Assembly (NCBI GenBank): GCA_029560875.1
Contig: JAKQKB010000033.1
Location: forward strand, 62,001-126,000
Length of the DNA stretch: 64,000 nucleotides
Origin: Bacteroidota bacterium
GTDB lineage: Bacteria > Bacteroidota > Bacteroidia > Bacteroidales > Tenuifilaceae
Reading direction: 5' to 3'
Both the position numbers and the translations under genes were made by a program. The notes beneath the pieces are model-generated. The model had not been told where the DNA came from and did not search any database. It saw only the letters and a program-made list of their open reading frames with translations. The first letter of the stretch is position 1. The number at the start of each line of letters is the position of its first letter. Positions 1 through 9,474 of the stretch are shown piece by piece.

Positions 1-2953
1 GACGGTTAGCCTGCGACCTACCCGGCTCATATGGCCAATCGAAATAAACATAAGAACCGGCACTGTTGCCAGTTGTTTTGTTGGTTACTTTAACGTAGAA
101 ACGCCCCCATTCAGGATAGCTGATTTTGAATTTTACTGTAGCCTTACCGTTTGAAGTGCTGAAACGCTCACGCTTCACCAATCTGTCGTAGCTTTGGCTA
201 ACATAGCTGGCATCGCCAGTTTCTGGTTGTTCCCACCACCAACGCCAGTCGAGTTTGAAGATTTCCATCTCAAGGTTGGAGCAGTTCACTGCTTTCCCTT
301 CTGCATTAACTGTTACAACAGATAGCTCTTGGTCTCTATCGGTTTCGAGCCAACCTCTGCCAGGGCTAGGCTGTGGTAAGATAAAGCCAACAAATTCCGA
401 GTATGGATTGAATGTTTTTGAGAATAGGTCGATACTGAAATCGCCACCCTGCTCGAAAACTCGACCCTTAAACACCACGTTAATTGCTGCCGGTGCTTTC
501 TCAGGTTTGCTGATTGTTCCATAAACCTTAGCGTTTCCATCAGCATCGAGTTGTCCCTCCCAAAGCGTGTTGGTTTGTTGTGTGAACTCAATTCCGGGGT
601 CATCGAATGTGTAGTTTGTGTGATTTGGGAATGAGGCTCTAGCCTTACTAGTGGTAATCTCGTATATAGCCTTTAAGTTACCTGCAGTTGCGCCGTGTAA
701 CCATTTTGCATTAAGCGATGCGCTGATATTTCCAGACGAAGGAATTTTATCTAAATCGAAATTAATTTTCAAACGATTTGGCTTGATTGTCTCAACTTTT
801 AGGGTTTTGTTGAAAACAGCACCGCCCACTTTTACAGTTGCCTTCCAAGGCCCAGTAGGTGCTTGAGCATCAGTAACCGTTGGGAAGTAGAAGATTCCAA
901 TTTCGTTGTTTGCCTGAACAGCCTTCTTCACAAGTAGCCCTTTGGGGTCGCGTAGTTCGAAAATAATTGGATGATTCATTGGCAGTGTTTTGCCCTTATC
1001 CTCTAGGATGAATGCGATATGTAGCGAATCGCCTGGACGCCAAACGCCCCGTTCGCCATAAATCATCCCCTTTAATCCACGCTGAACCTCGGAACCACCT
1101 ACATCGAAGTTGCTAAGAGAGTTCGATGTTCCATTGTCAACCCTTAGGTAACCCTTCATTTTTCCATCGGTAACAGTAACCAGGAATGGCGTGCGCGTTG
1201 CTTTAAGTTCCACCAAGCCATCGCCATTGGTAGTTCCTTCAACAATGGTTTGGTTCTGATAATCCGATACACGAACATTTACCCCCGATTTTGCCTTTGC
1301 TGTTGGTAAGTCCGATACGGCCACAACCATTCCGCCATCGTTGCCCAGCTTTGCAATAATTCCAAGGTCCGATGATATTACAATTTGCTTAATCATCTTT
1401 GATTGTGAGTAGTAAGCGGAGTTGCAAGGATTATCGCGTTCTTCCCAACGATACTCATCGTCGTAGTAGTAATCATAGTCATAATCGTAGTCGTAGCCTG
1501 GGCCTTCGTAGTTTTCGGTATTTATTTGCTCCTCAATATCAACGGTTGAGGTTGAACCTTCCTCTGCTTTATCGCTATCGCAGGGGTTTAGAAGTTGTTT
1601 CTTGTTGAAACTAATGCCAATTTGATAGATTGCGCCGGGGTCGGCATTGAAAAGTTGGCTCAAATCGAGTGTGTACCTTGCCCACTTGTTAGGAGTAATT
1701 ACTCCGAGTTGATTTAGATTGATAATTTTCTTGAATACAGGATAGCCTACACGCTTTAACTCGTAAGTTCCGCCAAGTGTGTTAACCTGTAGGTAGTATG
1801 GAACGTTATTTTCGTAGATTTTTATAATCTCAATGGTTACGGCCTTTAGGTTAACTGCCTCGAATGGATAAACTAGTCCCTGTGTAGTTGGAAGAATTGA
1901 GCCACTTCCAAGCGAGCGTATGCCCGGCTTAACATCCTCAAAGGCAAATGTTTGCGAGTATTCCTCTTTCAATTTATCGCCAATAGCATTCTGAACTCCC
2001 CTATTCACTTTAAGGGTACGAACATCCTGAATTGCCTCGGGCAAGTAAACACGAAGCATATTCTTTTTAACCTCGAACTTCAAATCCGAGAAACCATCAA
2101 TTTCAACTAACCCAGCGAAATCTTGGTCAGTGCTCAACAAGTCGGAGAAAACAATCAGCACCGATTGCTGAGGCGATTGTGTTACCTTGGAGCTAATAAC
2201 AACGAAACTGCCAAGCTCAGGAACATCGAACGATGCCTCTCCCTTTGAGTTCCCATCAATTTCCGATGCATCCCACTTAACCTCCACCAAACCTTTGTTT
2301 CGTGTACGTTCAATACCTTTAACGTGTAAACGGTATGTATTTGCTGCTTCGGCAGGGTCAAGCACTATCTCTGCAGATTTATTGTTATAATTTGCTTCAA
2401 TGCATTTCTTAAGTTTGTCGATATCTGCAGCATCGGCAGTTTGCACTAATCCTTCAAGGCTGTAAATATTTGGATTCTCAGTGCTTTCAACATAAAGTCC
2501 CTCAAAGTCAATGGAAATTGATTGTGGAATAATACGGAAGCTGAAATCGAACTTTTTGAATCGCGATTCACGCACCTCAAATAGCTTACCTAGCGCAAAT
2601 GATGATGTGTAAATTTCGCCTGATTTCATAGGTTCTTCAGGACGAAACTCTACGGTTTGCGCATCAACCCAGTAGGCCTTACCATCAATAGATGGTGAAA
2701 AGTCGAACAAATCCTCCTTAACCTCATCACCTGCGGCAGTGAACGACGCGGCAGGTTGCGCAAGTTTAAATGTGATGAAGGAGTTTGCTGGGATTAATCC
2801 CGAGGTGTAAGCCGTGATGTACTCCCCAAAAGATGGGTCAACTTCAGCGATAACCTCCTTTTTCTTTTTACACGCGGTTTGGCCAATTACCAATGCGCTG
2901 ATTGTAATTAGGAGCAAATATCTTGATATGCTCCATAGCTTACTGTTTTTCAT
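1..2953 (-). CDS. Alpha-2-macroglobulin-like lipoprotein, N-terminal part (runs off the window)
   Basis: About 984 residues are visible, and the reading frame is open to the left edge, so the C-terminal half lies outside. The start at 2953 gives a basic, hydrophobic leader ending in GQTAC followed by KKKK, which looks like a Bacteroidota lipoprotein signal with a weak lipobox. Around residues 630-645 (bases about 1020-1065) is GERGVWRPGDSLH, the hallmark of the MG2 macroglobulin domain in bacterial YfhM-type proteins. Repeated beta-strand-rich stretches on both sides fit serial MG domains. The family traps or inhibits proteases at the cell envelope; whether this one has the CxEQ thioester cannot be seen. 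An odd Asp-Tyr tract sits near residues 485-501. I infer attachment to the outer membrane or periplasm. Confidence 0.88.
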   Translation of the reverse strand, partial: MKNSKLWSISRYLLLITISALVIGQTACKKKKEVIAEVDPSFGEYITAYTSGLIPANSFITFKLAQPAASFTAAGDEVKEDLFDFSPSIDGKAYWVDAQTVEFRPEEPMKSGEIYTSSFALGKLFEVRESRFKKFDFSFRIIPQSISIDFEGLYVESTENPNIYSLEGLVQTADAADIDKLKKCIEANYNNKSAEIVLDPAEAANTYRLHVKGIERTRNKGLVEVKWDASEIDGNSKGEASFDVPELGSFVVISSKVTQSPQQSVLIVFSDLLSTDQDFAGLVEIDGFSDLKFEVKKNMLRVYLPEAIQDVRTLKVNRGVQNAIGDKLKEEYSQTFAFEDVKPGIRSLGSGSILPTTQGLVYPFEAVNLKAVTIEIIKIYENNVPYYLQVNTLGGTYELKRVGYPVFKKIINLNQLGVITPNKWARYTLDLSQLFNADPGAIYQIGISFNKKQLLNPCDSDKAEEGSTSTVDIEEQINTENYEGPGYDYDYDYDYYYDDEYRWEERDNPCNSAYYSQSKMIKQIVISSDLGIIAKLGNDGGMVVAVSDLPTAKAKSGVNVRVSDYQNQTIVEGTTNGDGLVELKATRTPFLVTVTDGKMKGYLRVDNGTSNSLSNFDVGGSEVQRGLKGMIYGERGVWRPGDSLHIAFILEDKGKTLPMNHPIIFELRDPKGLLVKKAVQANNEIGIFYFPTVTDAQAPTGPWKATVKVGGAVFNKTLKVETIKPNRLKINFDLDKIPSSGNISASLNAKWLHGATAGNLKAIYEITTSKARASFPNHTNYTFDDPGIEFTQQTNTLWEGQLDADGNAKVYGTISKPEKAPAAINVVFKGRVFEQGGDFSIDLFSKTFNPYSEFVGFILPQPSPGRGWLETDRDQELSVVTVNAEGKAVNCSNLEMEIFKLDWRWWWEQPETGDASYVSQSYDRLVKRERFSTSNGKATVKFKISYPEWGRFYVKVTNKTTGNSAGSYVYFDWPYEPGRSQANR

Positions 2954-3087
2954 AAGGTTTATGGGTTGATTTATTATTGTTTTTTTATTTTTCTAAATGC
3001 ATATAAAATTAATCAACTTTTTGGGTTGAAAAAGGAACCTCAGCAAAATATTCGGTAACGTTTAACTTTTAACGTTTCACAAAATAT

Positions 3088-3095
3088 TATCTTTG
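3088..3095 (+). promoter_or_regulatory. Bacteroidota -7 box for yqeY
   Basis: TATCTTTG matches TAnnTTTG, 26 bases before the yqeY start. No clear -33 TTG at the usual distance. Confidence 0.55.
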
Positions 3096-3121
3096 TGTCA
3101 CGTTTCTAAAAATCAACTATT

Positions 3122-3577
3122 ATGTCACTAGAAGAAAAAATCAACCAGGATATCAAGGCCGCCATGATGGCCAAAGAAAAAGTAAAACTTGAAGCGCTTC
3201 GCGCTATTAAAAGTGCCATCTTACTTGCAAAGACCGATGGAGAGCATAAAGATTCACTTTCAACCGATGTTGAAATGAAGATTTTACAAAAGCAGTACAA
3301 ACAACGCAAAGATGCCGCCGAGCAATATATTCAGGCTGGCCGTCAGGAATTGGCTGATAAAGAATTGGCAGAAGCAGCATTTATTGAAGAGTATCTTCCC
3401 AAAATGCTTAGTGCAGTTGAACTAAAAGTAGAGTTAGTAAAAATAATTGAGCAGGTTGGCGCAAAAGCACCATCGGATATGGGAAAAGTAATGGGCGTTG
3501 CCTCAAAAGCATTGGCTGGAAAGGCTGATGGAAAAGCAATTTCTGAAATGGTTAAGCAGATACTTGCTGGCGCTTAA
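3122..3577 (+). CDS. yqeY: GatB/YqeY domain protein
   Basis: The 151-residue protein is the normal length for YqeY and matches the family along its whole length: an N-terminal helical part beginning MSLEEKINQDIKAAM, the EYLPKMLS segment in the middle, and the closing GKADGKAISEMVKQIL. The fold resembles the tail of the amidotransferase subunit GatB. The family is thought to touch tRNA or aminoacyl-tRNA metabolism, but its exact job is not settled. It stands alone under its own -7 box. Its stop codon overlaps the stop codon of the convergent DUF2185 gene by four bases, so there is no room for a terminator between them. Confidence 0.93.
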   Translation: MSLEEKINQDIKAAMMAKEKVKLEALRAIKSAILLAKTDGEHKDSLSTDVEMKILQKQYKQRKDAAEQYIQAGRQELADKELAEAAFIEEYLPKMLSAVELKVELVKIIEQVGAKAPSDMGKVMGVASKALAGKADGKAISEMVKQILAGA

Positions 3578-3906
3578 TCCTCAATAGACCTAAACTTATC
3601 GGTACCTTCAACTCGTTCGAGTTCGGTACCGATTTTTTGTTTTATATAGGGAATGATTGCTGGGTCGCAATTGGCAATATAGTTTAGGTCAAACATCATA
3701 AAGTGATACTCATTATCTACATACTCTTCGGTTTCTGTCCCTGAGTAAAAACGCCATCCGCTATCGTCCTCATCCTCGGGTTTTTCCTTGTGCATATAGC
3801 CAACAGGTAATCCGTCAACTGTAACCATGTCGGAGGCATAGCAGTATAGTTTGTGTGGAATTAGTTCCTTAACCTCTTCGGGTTTGAGTTTGTATTTGAA
3901 CGACAT
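3574..3906 (-). CDS. DUF2185 (Imm33-like) protein
   Basis: This 110-residue soluble acidic protein carries the DUF2185 pattern: VGYMHKEKPEDEDDSGWRF, then a short acidic piece and EYVDNEYHFMMFDLNYIANCDP, ending with a conserved IGTELER. DUF2185 proteins are grouped with the Imm33 immunity family found beside polymorphic toxins. Here there is no toxin gene next door, so either it is an orphan or the family also has a household role. It has a good promoter upstream on the minus strand (3928-3956) and ends tail to tail with yqeY. The family match is from the pattern; the function is unknown. Confidence 0.85.
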   Translation of the reverse strand: MSFKYKLKPEEVKELIPHKLYCYASDMVTVDGLPVGYMHKEKPEDEDDSGWRFYSGTETEEYVDNEYHFMMFDLNYIANCDPAIIPYIKQKIGTELERVEGTDKFRSIED

Positions 3907-3927
3907 TGATTACCATTTAATTTTGTG

Positions 3928-3956
3928 CAAATTTAAGGTTTTTGTGTTATGAACAA
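3928..3956 (-). promoter_or_regulatory. Promoter of the DUF2185 gene
   Basis: On the minus strand TAAATTTG (3928-3935) matches TAnnTTTG and a TTG lies 18 bases further upstream (3954-3956). Confidence 0.6.
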
Positions 3957-3975
3957 GGAATGTTAAGTGATGATT

Positions 3976-4644
3976 TTAAATTAAAAAATACAGCGAAAAA
4001 AAGTGACAAACACTTCCTCCTATTATAAATAAATGAAAAACACCATGAAAAAACGGGTATTCATCCTTAAGATAAAAGAAAACTCCAGAGAAATACGCCA
4101 AACACCCAGCCAGCAAAAACCAAAGAGGCAATGCAGGAGTGTTTCTTATAAGAGGAATTAGTGCAAATATTACTACCCAGCCCATTAGCACGTAAAGCCA
4201 TGCCGATAGTTTCCTGTGCTTTGGAGAGTAGAACCAAATCTTGAAAACAACACCTGCAATGGCAATAGCCCATTCAATCCCAAATATTATCCATCCCTGC
4301 CATCCTTTAATTGCCAGTATTGCAAATGGCGTGTAAGTTGCTGCAATGAGTATGTAGATTGACGAGTGGTCAAATTTATTCAGGTTAACTTTTTTTCGAG
4401 GATTAACTGCACCATGGTATAGGGTTGACGCCATGTAAAGATTTATCAACCCAGCTCCAAAAATGCTATAGGTGACAATGTGCCATGCAGTTCCATGAAT
4501 AGCACCTCGAATAATTAGTAAAACTGTTGCTGCGATTGCCAATAAAACTCCAATACCGTGCGATGTGCTATTTGCAATTTCTTCAGCCTTCTTCAGCCTT
4601 TTCTTTTGATAGGTCACAAATCGTAATTTGAAATTAGGAAACAA
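3976..4644 (-). CDS. Hemolysin III / PAQR-family membrane protein
   Basis: The 222 residues are the typical length and form about seven membrane segments. The three family signatures are visible: AEEIANSTSHGIG near the N-terminus, the FDHSSIYILIAATYTP segment after TM3, and HGVFHLFIIGGSVCH near the C-terminus. Those His and Asp residues form the metal site proposed for the PAQR/CREST superfamily. Bacterial members (TrhA) are linked to membrane lipid homeostasis; the name hemolysin III is historical. The gene starts 3 bases after the ZIP transporter stop, so the two are surely co-transcribed, which may reflect shared metal handling (inference). Confidence 0.93.
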   Translation of the reverse strand: MFPNFKLRFVTYQKKRLKKAEEIANSTSHGIGVLLAIAATVLLIIRGAIHGTAWHIVTYSIFGAGLINLYMASTLYHGAVNPRKKVNLNKFDHSSIYILIAATYTPFAILAIKGWQGWIIFGIEWAIAIAGVVFKIWFYSPKHRKLSAWLYVLMGWVVIFALIPLIRNTPALPLWFLLAGCLAYFSGVFFYLKDEYPFFHGVFHLFIIGGSVCHFFSLYFLI

Positions 4645-4647
4645 ATA

Positions 4648-5457
4648 TTAAACAAACATCAACAAACTAGCAGCCATAACCATCATTCCAGAGATTAAAC
4701 CGTAAATGGAGAGGTGATGCTCGCCATACTCACGAGCGGCTGGCAAGAGCTCATCCAACGAAATGAAAACCATAATTCCGGCTACACCAGCAAATAGAAT
4801 TCCGAAGGTTAGAGGACTCATAATTGGCATCAGAACCAAATACCCTACAATAGCACCAACAGGTTCGGCTAGTCCAGAAAGGAACGATAAGCGAAAAGCC
4901 TTTTTCCTGTCGCCAGTTGCAAAAACAATAGGAACCGAAACTGCAATTCCCTCAGGAATGTTGTGAATAGCAATAGCAATGGCAATAGCAATACCCAGCG
5001 ATGGATTTTCCAATGCAGCAGTGAAAGTTGCCAAACCCTCAGGGAAGTTATGAATACCAATAGCCAGCGCAGTGAAAACCCCCATTCGCATCAGTTTCTT
5101 ATTGCGGACAGGCTTGTTATCAAGTTCCTCAACTGTGTGAATCTCGTGAGGGTTCTCGGCCGAGGGAATAAACTTATCGATAAGCGCAATAACCAGCATA
5201 CCACCAAAAAACGATATTACTGTTAAAGTGGTGCCACCCATTTTGCCAAGAGGTATAATTAGTGATTCTTTGGCCTTCTGAAAAATCTCCACAAACGAAA
5301 CGTAAATCATTACTCCTGCCGAAAAACCCAACGCCACCGACAAAAACTTAGTGTTGGTGTGTTTTGTAAAAAAAGCAATTGCACTACCAATTCCGGTCGA
5401 CAAACCTGCAAAAAGAGTTAAACCAAAAGCTATTAAAATCGCATTAAAATTTTCCAT
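4648..5457 (-). CDS. zupT: ZIP-family metal transporter (ZupT-like)
   Basis: The 269-residue protein has about eight membrane segments. It carries the two ZIP metal-binding helices, seen as [10 protein letters not shown] and [12 protein letters not shown], with a variable loop rich in acidic and His residues (HEIHTVEE) between TM3 and TM4. ZupT-type proteins import zinc and other divalent metals such as iron or manganese across the inner membrane. It is the first gene of a two-gene unit with the hemolysin-III protein. No metal-regulator site is obvious upstream. The family is sure; the metal preferred is not. Confidence 0.93.
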   Translation of the reverse strand: MENFNAILIAFGLTLFAGLSTGIGSAIAFFTKHTNTKFLSVALGFSAGVMIYVSFVEIFQKAKESLIIPLGKMGGTTLTVISFFGGMLVIALIDKFIPSAENPHEIHTVEELDNKPVRNKKLMRMGVFTALAIGIHNFPEGLATFTAALENPSLGIAIAIAIAIHNIPEGIAVSVPIVFATGDRKKAFRLSFLSGLAEPVGAIVGYLVLMPIMSPLTFGILFAGVAGIMVFISLDELLPAAREYGEHHLSIYGLISGMMVMAASLLMFV

Positions 5458-5503
5458 AGTTACAAAAGTTGAATGTGGATAAACCCTAAAAGGAATTAAA
5501 TGT

Positions 5504-6490
5504 TCAGCAAATTTGCGAATTTAACTTTTCTATCTCGTCATCGAAATTAATGAGCGAATACTTTGATTTTATTTCGTTAATCGATGCAATGGTTTGATTG
5601 ATAAATTTTTGATGTTCACTCGTGTTTGGGTTAAATGGCCGATGACCAACGGCTTGCTTTATTCTATGAATTTTAGCCAAAAGTTCTTTCGACTCTTTAT
5701 CCAGAAATGCGCTCTCGAACTTGCCCCAAATATACTCAATAGCCTTTGATGAAGGATGAAGCATATCGTCATCGTAAAACCTATAGTCGCGTAAATCGTC
5801 CATCATTATCTCGTAGCTGGGAAAGTAAAATGCGTTATTTGGATATTTAGCAATAAGTTTATGTACAGCTACAATAAGCGTAGCCTTGCTTAGCTGATTA
5901 CCTTCGGCTCCATCCTTCCAGTGGCGAATTGGGCTAACTGTAAAAATTATTTTCAGGTTGGTGTTTCGTTTTAACAATTTCTCAATTAATGCTGACCAAA
6001 TTTCCACAACCTCCTCAACGCTCATAATTTGATGCTCGAATTCCTTGGCGGGAATCTTATGGCAATTGGCCACAACACTATTGGTTTGTTTTAGCCTATA
6101 CAGCCGCGCTGTACCAAAGGTCACGATTAAGTTTTGAAGTTTGTTTAAAAACAAATGAGCATTGCCAATAGCGCTATTCATATTGCTTAAGCACTCGTCC
6201 TTGTTAGGATTCGAGAACCTTGTGTGAAAATCGTAATTGTACCAAAGTCCCTTGCTAAAATGAATATCGTCCAACTCATACTGCTTATTCTCAAGGATAG
6301 ACTCAAGGCTTTTATGAATCGACAAAGGATTATAAACAACACCAAAGGGATTTACCAATGCGGGCATCTTATTCTCCCGCATAATAGCCCCAATATTCTC
6401 TGTAAAACACGACCCAATGAAAAGCGACGGAGAATTAAATCCAATACTAAAGGGATACTTAGGGATTTCAACCTCGGTTCTAAACTTCAT
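5504..6490 (-). CDS. GSCFA domain protein (SGNH-like hydrolase)
   Basis: A 328-residue protein whose N-terminal block holds [11 protein letters not shown], the sequence that names the GSCFA family. Further on are [16 protein letters not shown] with NQLSKATL, and [12 protein letters not shown], matching the later blocks of SGNH/GDSL esterases in which an Asp-x-x-His pair completes the active site. The family is common in Bacteroidota and its substrates are unknown; action on acylated glycans or lipids is a guess. Its start overlaps the end of the upstream lipase-like gene by 11 bases, so translation is probably coupled. No signal peptide is seen. Confidence 0.92.
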   Translation of the reverse strand: MKFRTEVEIPKYPFSIGFNSPSLFIGSCFTENIGAIMRENKMPALVNPFGVVYNPLSIHKSLESILENKQYELDDIHFSKGLWYNYDFHTRFSNPNKDECLSNMNSAIGNAHLFLNKLQNLIVTFGTARLYRLKQTNSVVANCHKIPAKEFEHQIMSVEEVVEIWSALIEKLLKRNTNLKIIFTVSPIRHWKDGAEGNQLSKATLIVAVHKLIAKYPNNAFYFPSYEIMMDDLRDYRFYDDDMLHPSSKAIEYIWGKFESAFLDKESKELLAKIHRIKQAVGHRPFNPNTSEHQKFINQTIASINEIKSKYSLINFDDEIEKLNSQIC

Positions 6491-7322
6491 TTTTCTTTAG
6501 TTGTTTTTCTATCCAATCCTTAATTTGATTGAAAACCTCACTTTTTACTTCTTCGTTGTGAATTTCATGGTAAAGTTCGGGCCACTCAATGTATGTAGCA
6601 TTTGGAATGCTGCTCGACACTTTGTTGGTAGCGCTAGCCGATGTAACCGTATCGGCACTACCGTGCATTAGCAATGCATGGATTTTGATTCTGTGGGAAT
6701 TTTTGAGTGCATATTTTCCCGCATCGGTTATTGCAGTGTACAGTCTAGGTGTAATTCTTCCATGAATTAGTGGGTCTGTAGCATACTTGCGCACTTCCTC
6801 ATCAACATGCGTAATTTGCTCAGGGGTAATTGGCGACTTAAAAGGATAAAATGGCAGAACAACGTTCATCATCTTAGCCAAAACCTCCATGTATTTTGGA
6901 GCAGGAGTTGCAAGTTCAATCCAAGGCGAAGTGGCAATTAGTAGTTTAATGTTCGAATCTCTGCGAATAGCGTAATTAATTGCAATATTACCACCCATAC
7001 TATGCCCGTAAAGTATTATTGGCAGGTTAGGGAATTGCTCCTTTATTTTAGTTATGGCCAAATCGACTTCGAGTAACAACTGCTCATAATGCCTGATGTG
7101 CCCAGGCTGTCCATCGGACATTCCGTGTCCAAAATGGTCCCACGAAAAAAACGCATAGCCATTGTATGAGAATTGCTTTGCCCAATGCATATATCGCCAA
7201 GAATGCTCGCCATGGCCGTGAACCAAAAGAATTATAGCTTTGGGCTGCGACACTGGCAGCATATACCAAGCAAAAAGTTTATGCCCTTTGGATGTGGTCC
7301 ACCATTGCTTTACTGCTTCCAT
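6480..7322 (-). CDS. Alpha/beta hydrolase, lysophospholipase / monoacylglycerol lipase type
   Basis: The 280 residues follow the Hydrolase_4 (serine aminopeptidase S33) plan: HGHGEHSWRY forming the oxyanion-hole loop, GHSMGG as the nucleophile elbow with the active Ser, HGSADTVT holding the Asp, and LYHEIHNE holding the His. Close relatives hydrolyse monoacylglycerols or lysophospholipids. There is no signal peptide, so it acts in the cytoplasm or on the inner face of the membrane. It overlaps the GSCFA gene downstream by 11 bases, pairing two different ester-hydrolase folds in one operon, which suggests a shared lipid or acyl-ester substrate (inference). Confidence 0.93.
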   Translation of the reverse strand: MEAVKQWWTTSKGHKLFAWYMLPVSQPKAIILLVHGHGEHSWRYMHWAKQFSYNGYAFFSWDHFGHGMSDGQPGHIRHYEQLLLEVDLAITKIKEQFPNLPIILYGHSMGGNIAINYAIRRDSNIKLLIATSPWIELATPAPKYMEVLAKMMNVVLPFYPFKSPITPEQITHVDEEVRKYATDPLIHGRITPRLYTAITDAGKYALKNSHRIKIHALLMHGSADTVTSASATNKVSSSIPNATYIEWPELYHEIHNEEVKSEVFNQIKDWIEKQLKKNEV

Positions 7323-7360
7323 ATAACAGATTGTTTCGGATAGTTTTTTCTAGTTAAAAT

Positions 7361-7810
7361 TTAGTCCCAAACATACTTCCAGGAACCATCGGGTTGACGT
7401 TTCCAAACCGTGTGGAATGTTCCTGTGGCTTTTATTGGGTTACCAGTTGAATCCTTTGCCTCAAAGGTATAGTGTCCGTACGTATATCCCAAATCGCCAC
7501 TTGCTGCAACATCCACAAAATCGGCCTCCCACTCTAGCGCAACATCTTTATAGCGAGGATGTCCGTAATTTTCCTCGATTTCTTTTTTACCTTTTATTAA
7601 AGTCTCGTTCCCGCGGCGAATAACTGCGTTGGAATCAGCAAAGAAAGTAAACCCAGCCTGCATCCCTTGCTCTTTCACCATTTTGGCAAAATCACGTTCG
7701 GCTTGAATGATTTCTTGCTTGAACTGTTGTTTGTCGGCCATACTATTCTTGTTTGTACAGGATAATGTAACCAAACTAAAAAGGATTAAAGTTAGTATAA
7801 ACCTATTCAT
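7361..7810 (-). CDS. DUF4440 / SnoaL-like lipoprotein
   Basis: This 149-residue protein starts with a classic lipoprotein signal ending in LVTLSC. The rest is a single NTF2-like cone: an initial helix (EIIQAERDFAKMVKEQG), FFADSNAVIRRGNETLIKGKKEI, and the terminal strand pair with FHTVWKRQPDGSWKYVWD, which is typical of DUF4440. The fold binds small hydrophobic ligands or acts as a ketosteroid-isomerase-like enzyme; nothing here tells which. It lies 38 bases upstream of the lipase gene on the same strand and may belong to that operon. Confidence 0.87.
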   Translation of the reverse strand: MNRFILTLILFSLVTLSCTNKNSMADKQQFKQEIIQAERDFAKMVKEQGMQAGFTFFADSNAVIRRGNETLIKGKKEIEENYGHPRYKDVALEWEADFVDVAASGDLGYTYGHYTFEAKDSTGNPIKATGTFHTVWKRQPDGSWKYVWD

Positions 7811-7892
7811 ATATTGTTTGTTTTAAATAAGTATTAAATCAAAACAATCGTAAATTAAGAAATAATTTGGATTGATTATCAAGTTTTAGCAA

Positions 7893-9305
7893 CTAATTAC
7901 CTGTCTTAAAATCCAAATAGTATGTCTCTTTCATCGGATACCCATTTTCATCAACAAAGAATTCAGCAGGGAAAGAAATTGAATATGTTGAGTTTGGTTT
8001 AAGGTTAACAGGAAAATTCCACTCCATTTTTGTTTCTTTATTCCAGAAAGCTTTTCTATTGTCTTCTCTCTTTGGATAATACTTTTTTCCTTTTTTACCC
8101 CAACTAGCACCATTATTGTTGATATTCATTGGGGAATTAAACGTTACTACAATGAAGTTTGTAGATGAGTTGACATTAGTTGCACCATTGGGTATATTTG
8201 ATGAAATAATTTTTGTAACAAAGCAGGATTCGTAATCTTTTTTAATCTGCTCAAGCGATAATTCTTTAATATTCTTAGCAATTTCGGGCATAAAACTACT
8301 CAGTGTAGAATATTTATCTCTGCTCATATCGTAAACATCAAGCCAGTCAATCATCCTGTCAATCCACAAGAACCCGTTAGTCCTTTCATCAGCAATAAGT
8401 AATTTAATTTTCGGGGAGCCAACTTTTTTTTGTTGAAAATACTTGATTGTACAAGCCCTTACAAGCATTTCGTACATAACTGTTTTAGAATCACCGTAAG
8501 CTTGTGCTTTAAATAAACTTGGGTTTAGATTATATAACTGTTTAACTTCCTTCTGGAAATAATGATAGTATTTATCAATCAAAGGATTGCAAAAAGAATG
8601 GTTTAATTCATGAACAAGCACACTCAAAACACTTTTTGAAAAAATGGGGTTTCCTAAACTATCTATTTCCCAAATACCCATAATTGCATAAATATTCTCA
8701 CTTCCATTGTTGTAAGTGATTTTTGGTCCGTAGTTACCTATATTTGTAAGACTAACAATAATGTTGGGCTCTTCGCTGGTTTTAACTCCGTAAAAATCTT
8801 CAAACCACCTTGTGTCCAATTCCTTTAGGAGATGATTAAAGTTCTCTGTTGCGATAGAGTATATTGCTGAATGATTTTGGAAAAACTGGTGAAAGTTCGA
8901 CTCCCGATAAAATTGATTAAGGTATATTAAAAATGTCTTAGCATTTTTGGTTCCCCAGCGCGAATCCAAGTTATCGATGCTAGCATTAGGCAAAAATCTT
9001 ATGCTATCAGTTATTTCGATATTTATTGCCATCGACATTACGGCATTATATGAAACGCCACGCTTTGCTCTTAACTTTTCTGCAAACTTAACCACATTGT
9101 GGTTTTTGAAGTTAGCAAAATATTCATTTATCTCTTTAGAATAACTGGGCAAGGTATTGTTTATGTACTCATCGGCTTCTGCTAAACGGAAAACAATACC
9201 CAGCAACTCTGTGCGCTCATCAACAACTGGTGTTAATTTATTGTTTTGGGAATAAGTTAGGTAGGTTGTTGTGGTTAGGATAAGGAAAAGCCATACTTTC
9301 TGCAT
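7893..9305 (-). CDS. DUF4932 exported putative metalloprotease with Ig-like (Big_5) domain
   Basis: The 470 residues begin with a Sec signal peptide (cut near TYSQ). The middle has LVHELNHSFCNPL, an HExxH zinc-protease motif (HELNH), in a context that resembles the DUF4932 family. The last part, after about residue 370, begins with SNIPNGATNVNSSTNFIVVTFNSPM, the start of a bacterial Ig-like Big_5/SbsA-type domain, and ends with a beta-rich segment. I infer a secreted or periplasmic gluzincin-like enzyme; no substrate can be read. There is no T9SS tail. It may have its own promoter, since 82 bases separate it from the DUF4440 gene. Confidence 0.82.
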   Translation of the reverse strand: MQKVWLFLILTTTTYLTYSQNNKLTPVVDERTELLGIVFRLAEADEYINNTLPSYSKEINEYFANFKNHNVVKFAEKLRAKRGVSYNAVMSMAINIEITDSIRFLPNASIDNLDSRWGTKNAKTFLIYLNQFYRESNFHQFFQNHSAIYSIATENFNHLLKELDTRWFEDFYGVKTSEEPNIIVSLTNIGNYGPKITYNNGSENIYAIMGIWEIDSLGNPIFSKSVLSVLVHELNHSFCNPLIDKYYHYFQKEVKQLYNLNPSLFKAQAYGDSKTVMYEMLVRACTIKYFQQKKVGSPKIKLLIADERTNGFLWIDRMIDWLDVYDMSRDKYSTLSSFMPEIAKNIKELSLEQIKKDYESCFVTKIISSNIPNGATNVNSSTNFIVVTFNSPMNINNNGASWGKKGKKYYPKREDNRKAFWNKETKMEWNFPVNLKPNSTYSISFPAEFFVDENGYPMKETYYLDFKTGN

Positions 9306-9474
9306 ACTGATAAATAAAATTTGTTAGACATTATTAAGGTCAATAAAGATAAGTATTGCGCAATTATGTGCTATAATTTTTGGGGAAATATTTTTTTTGG
9401 TTTGGCTTTGAATCATTAAAAACATATTTTGCAAACCTATTATACCCAAAGTTTAACCTTTAACTATAACCAAT

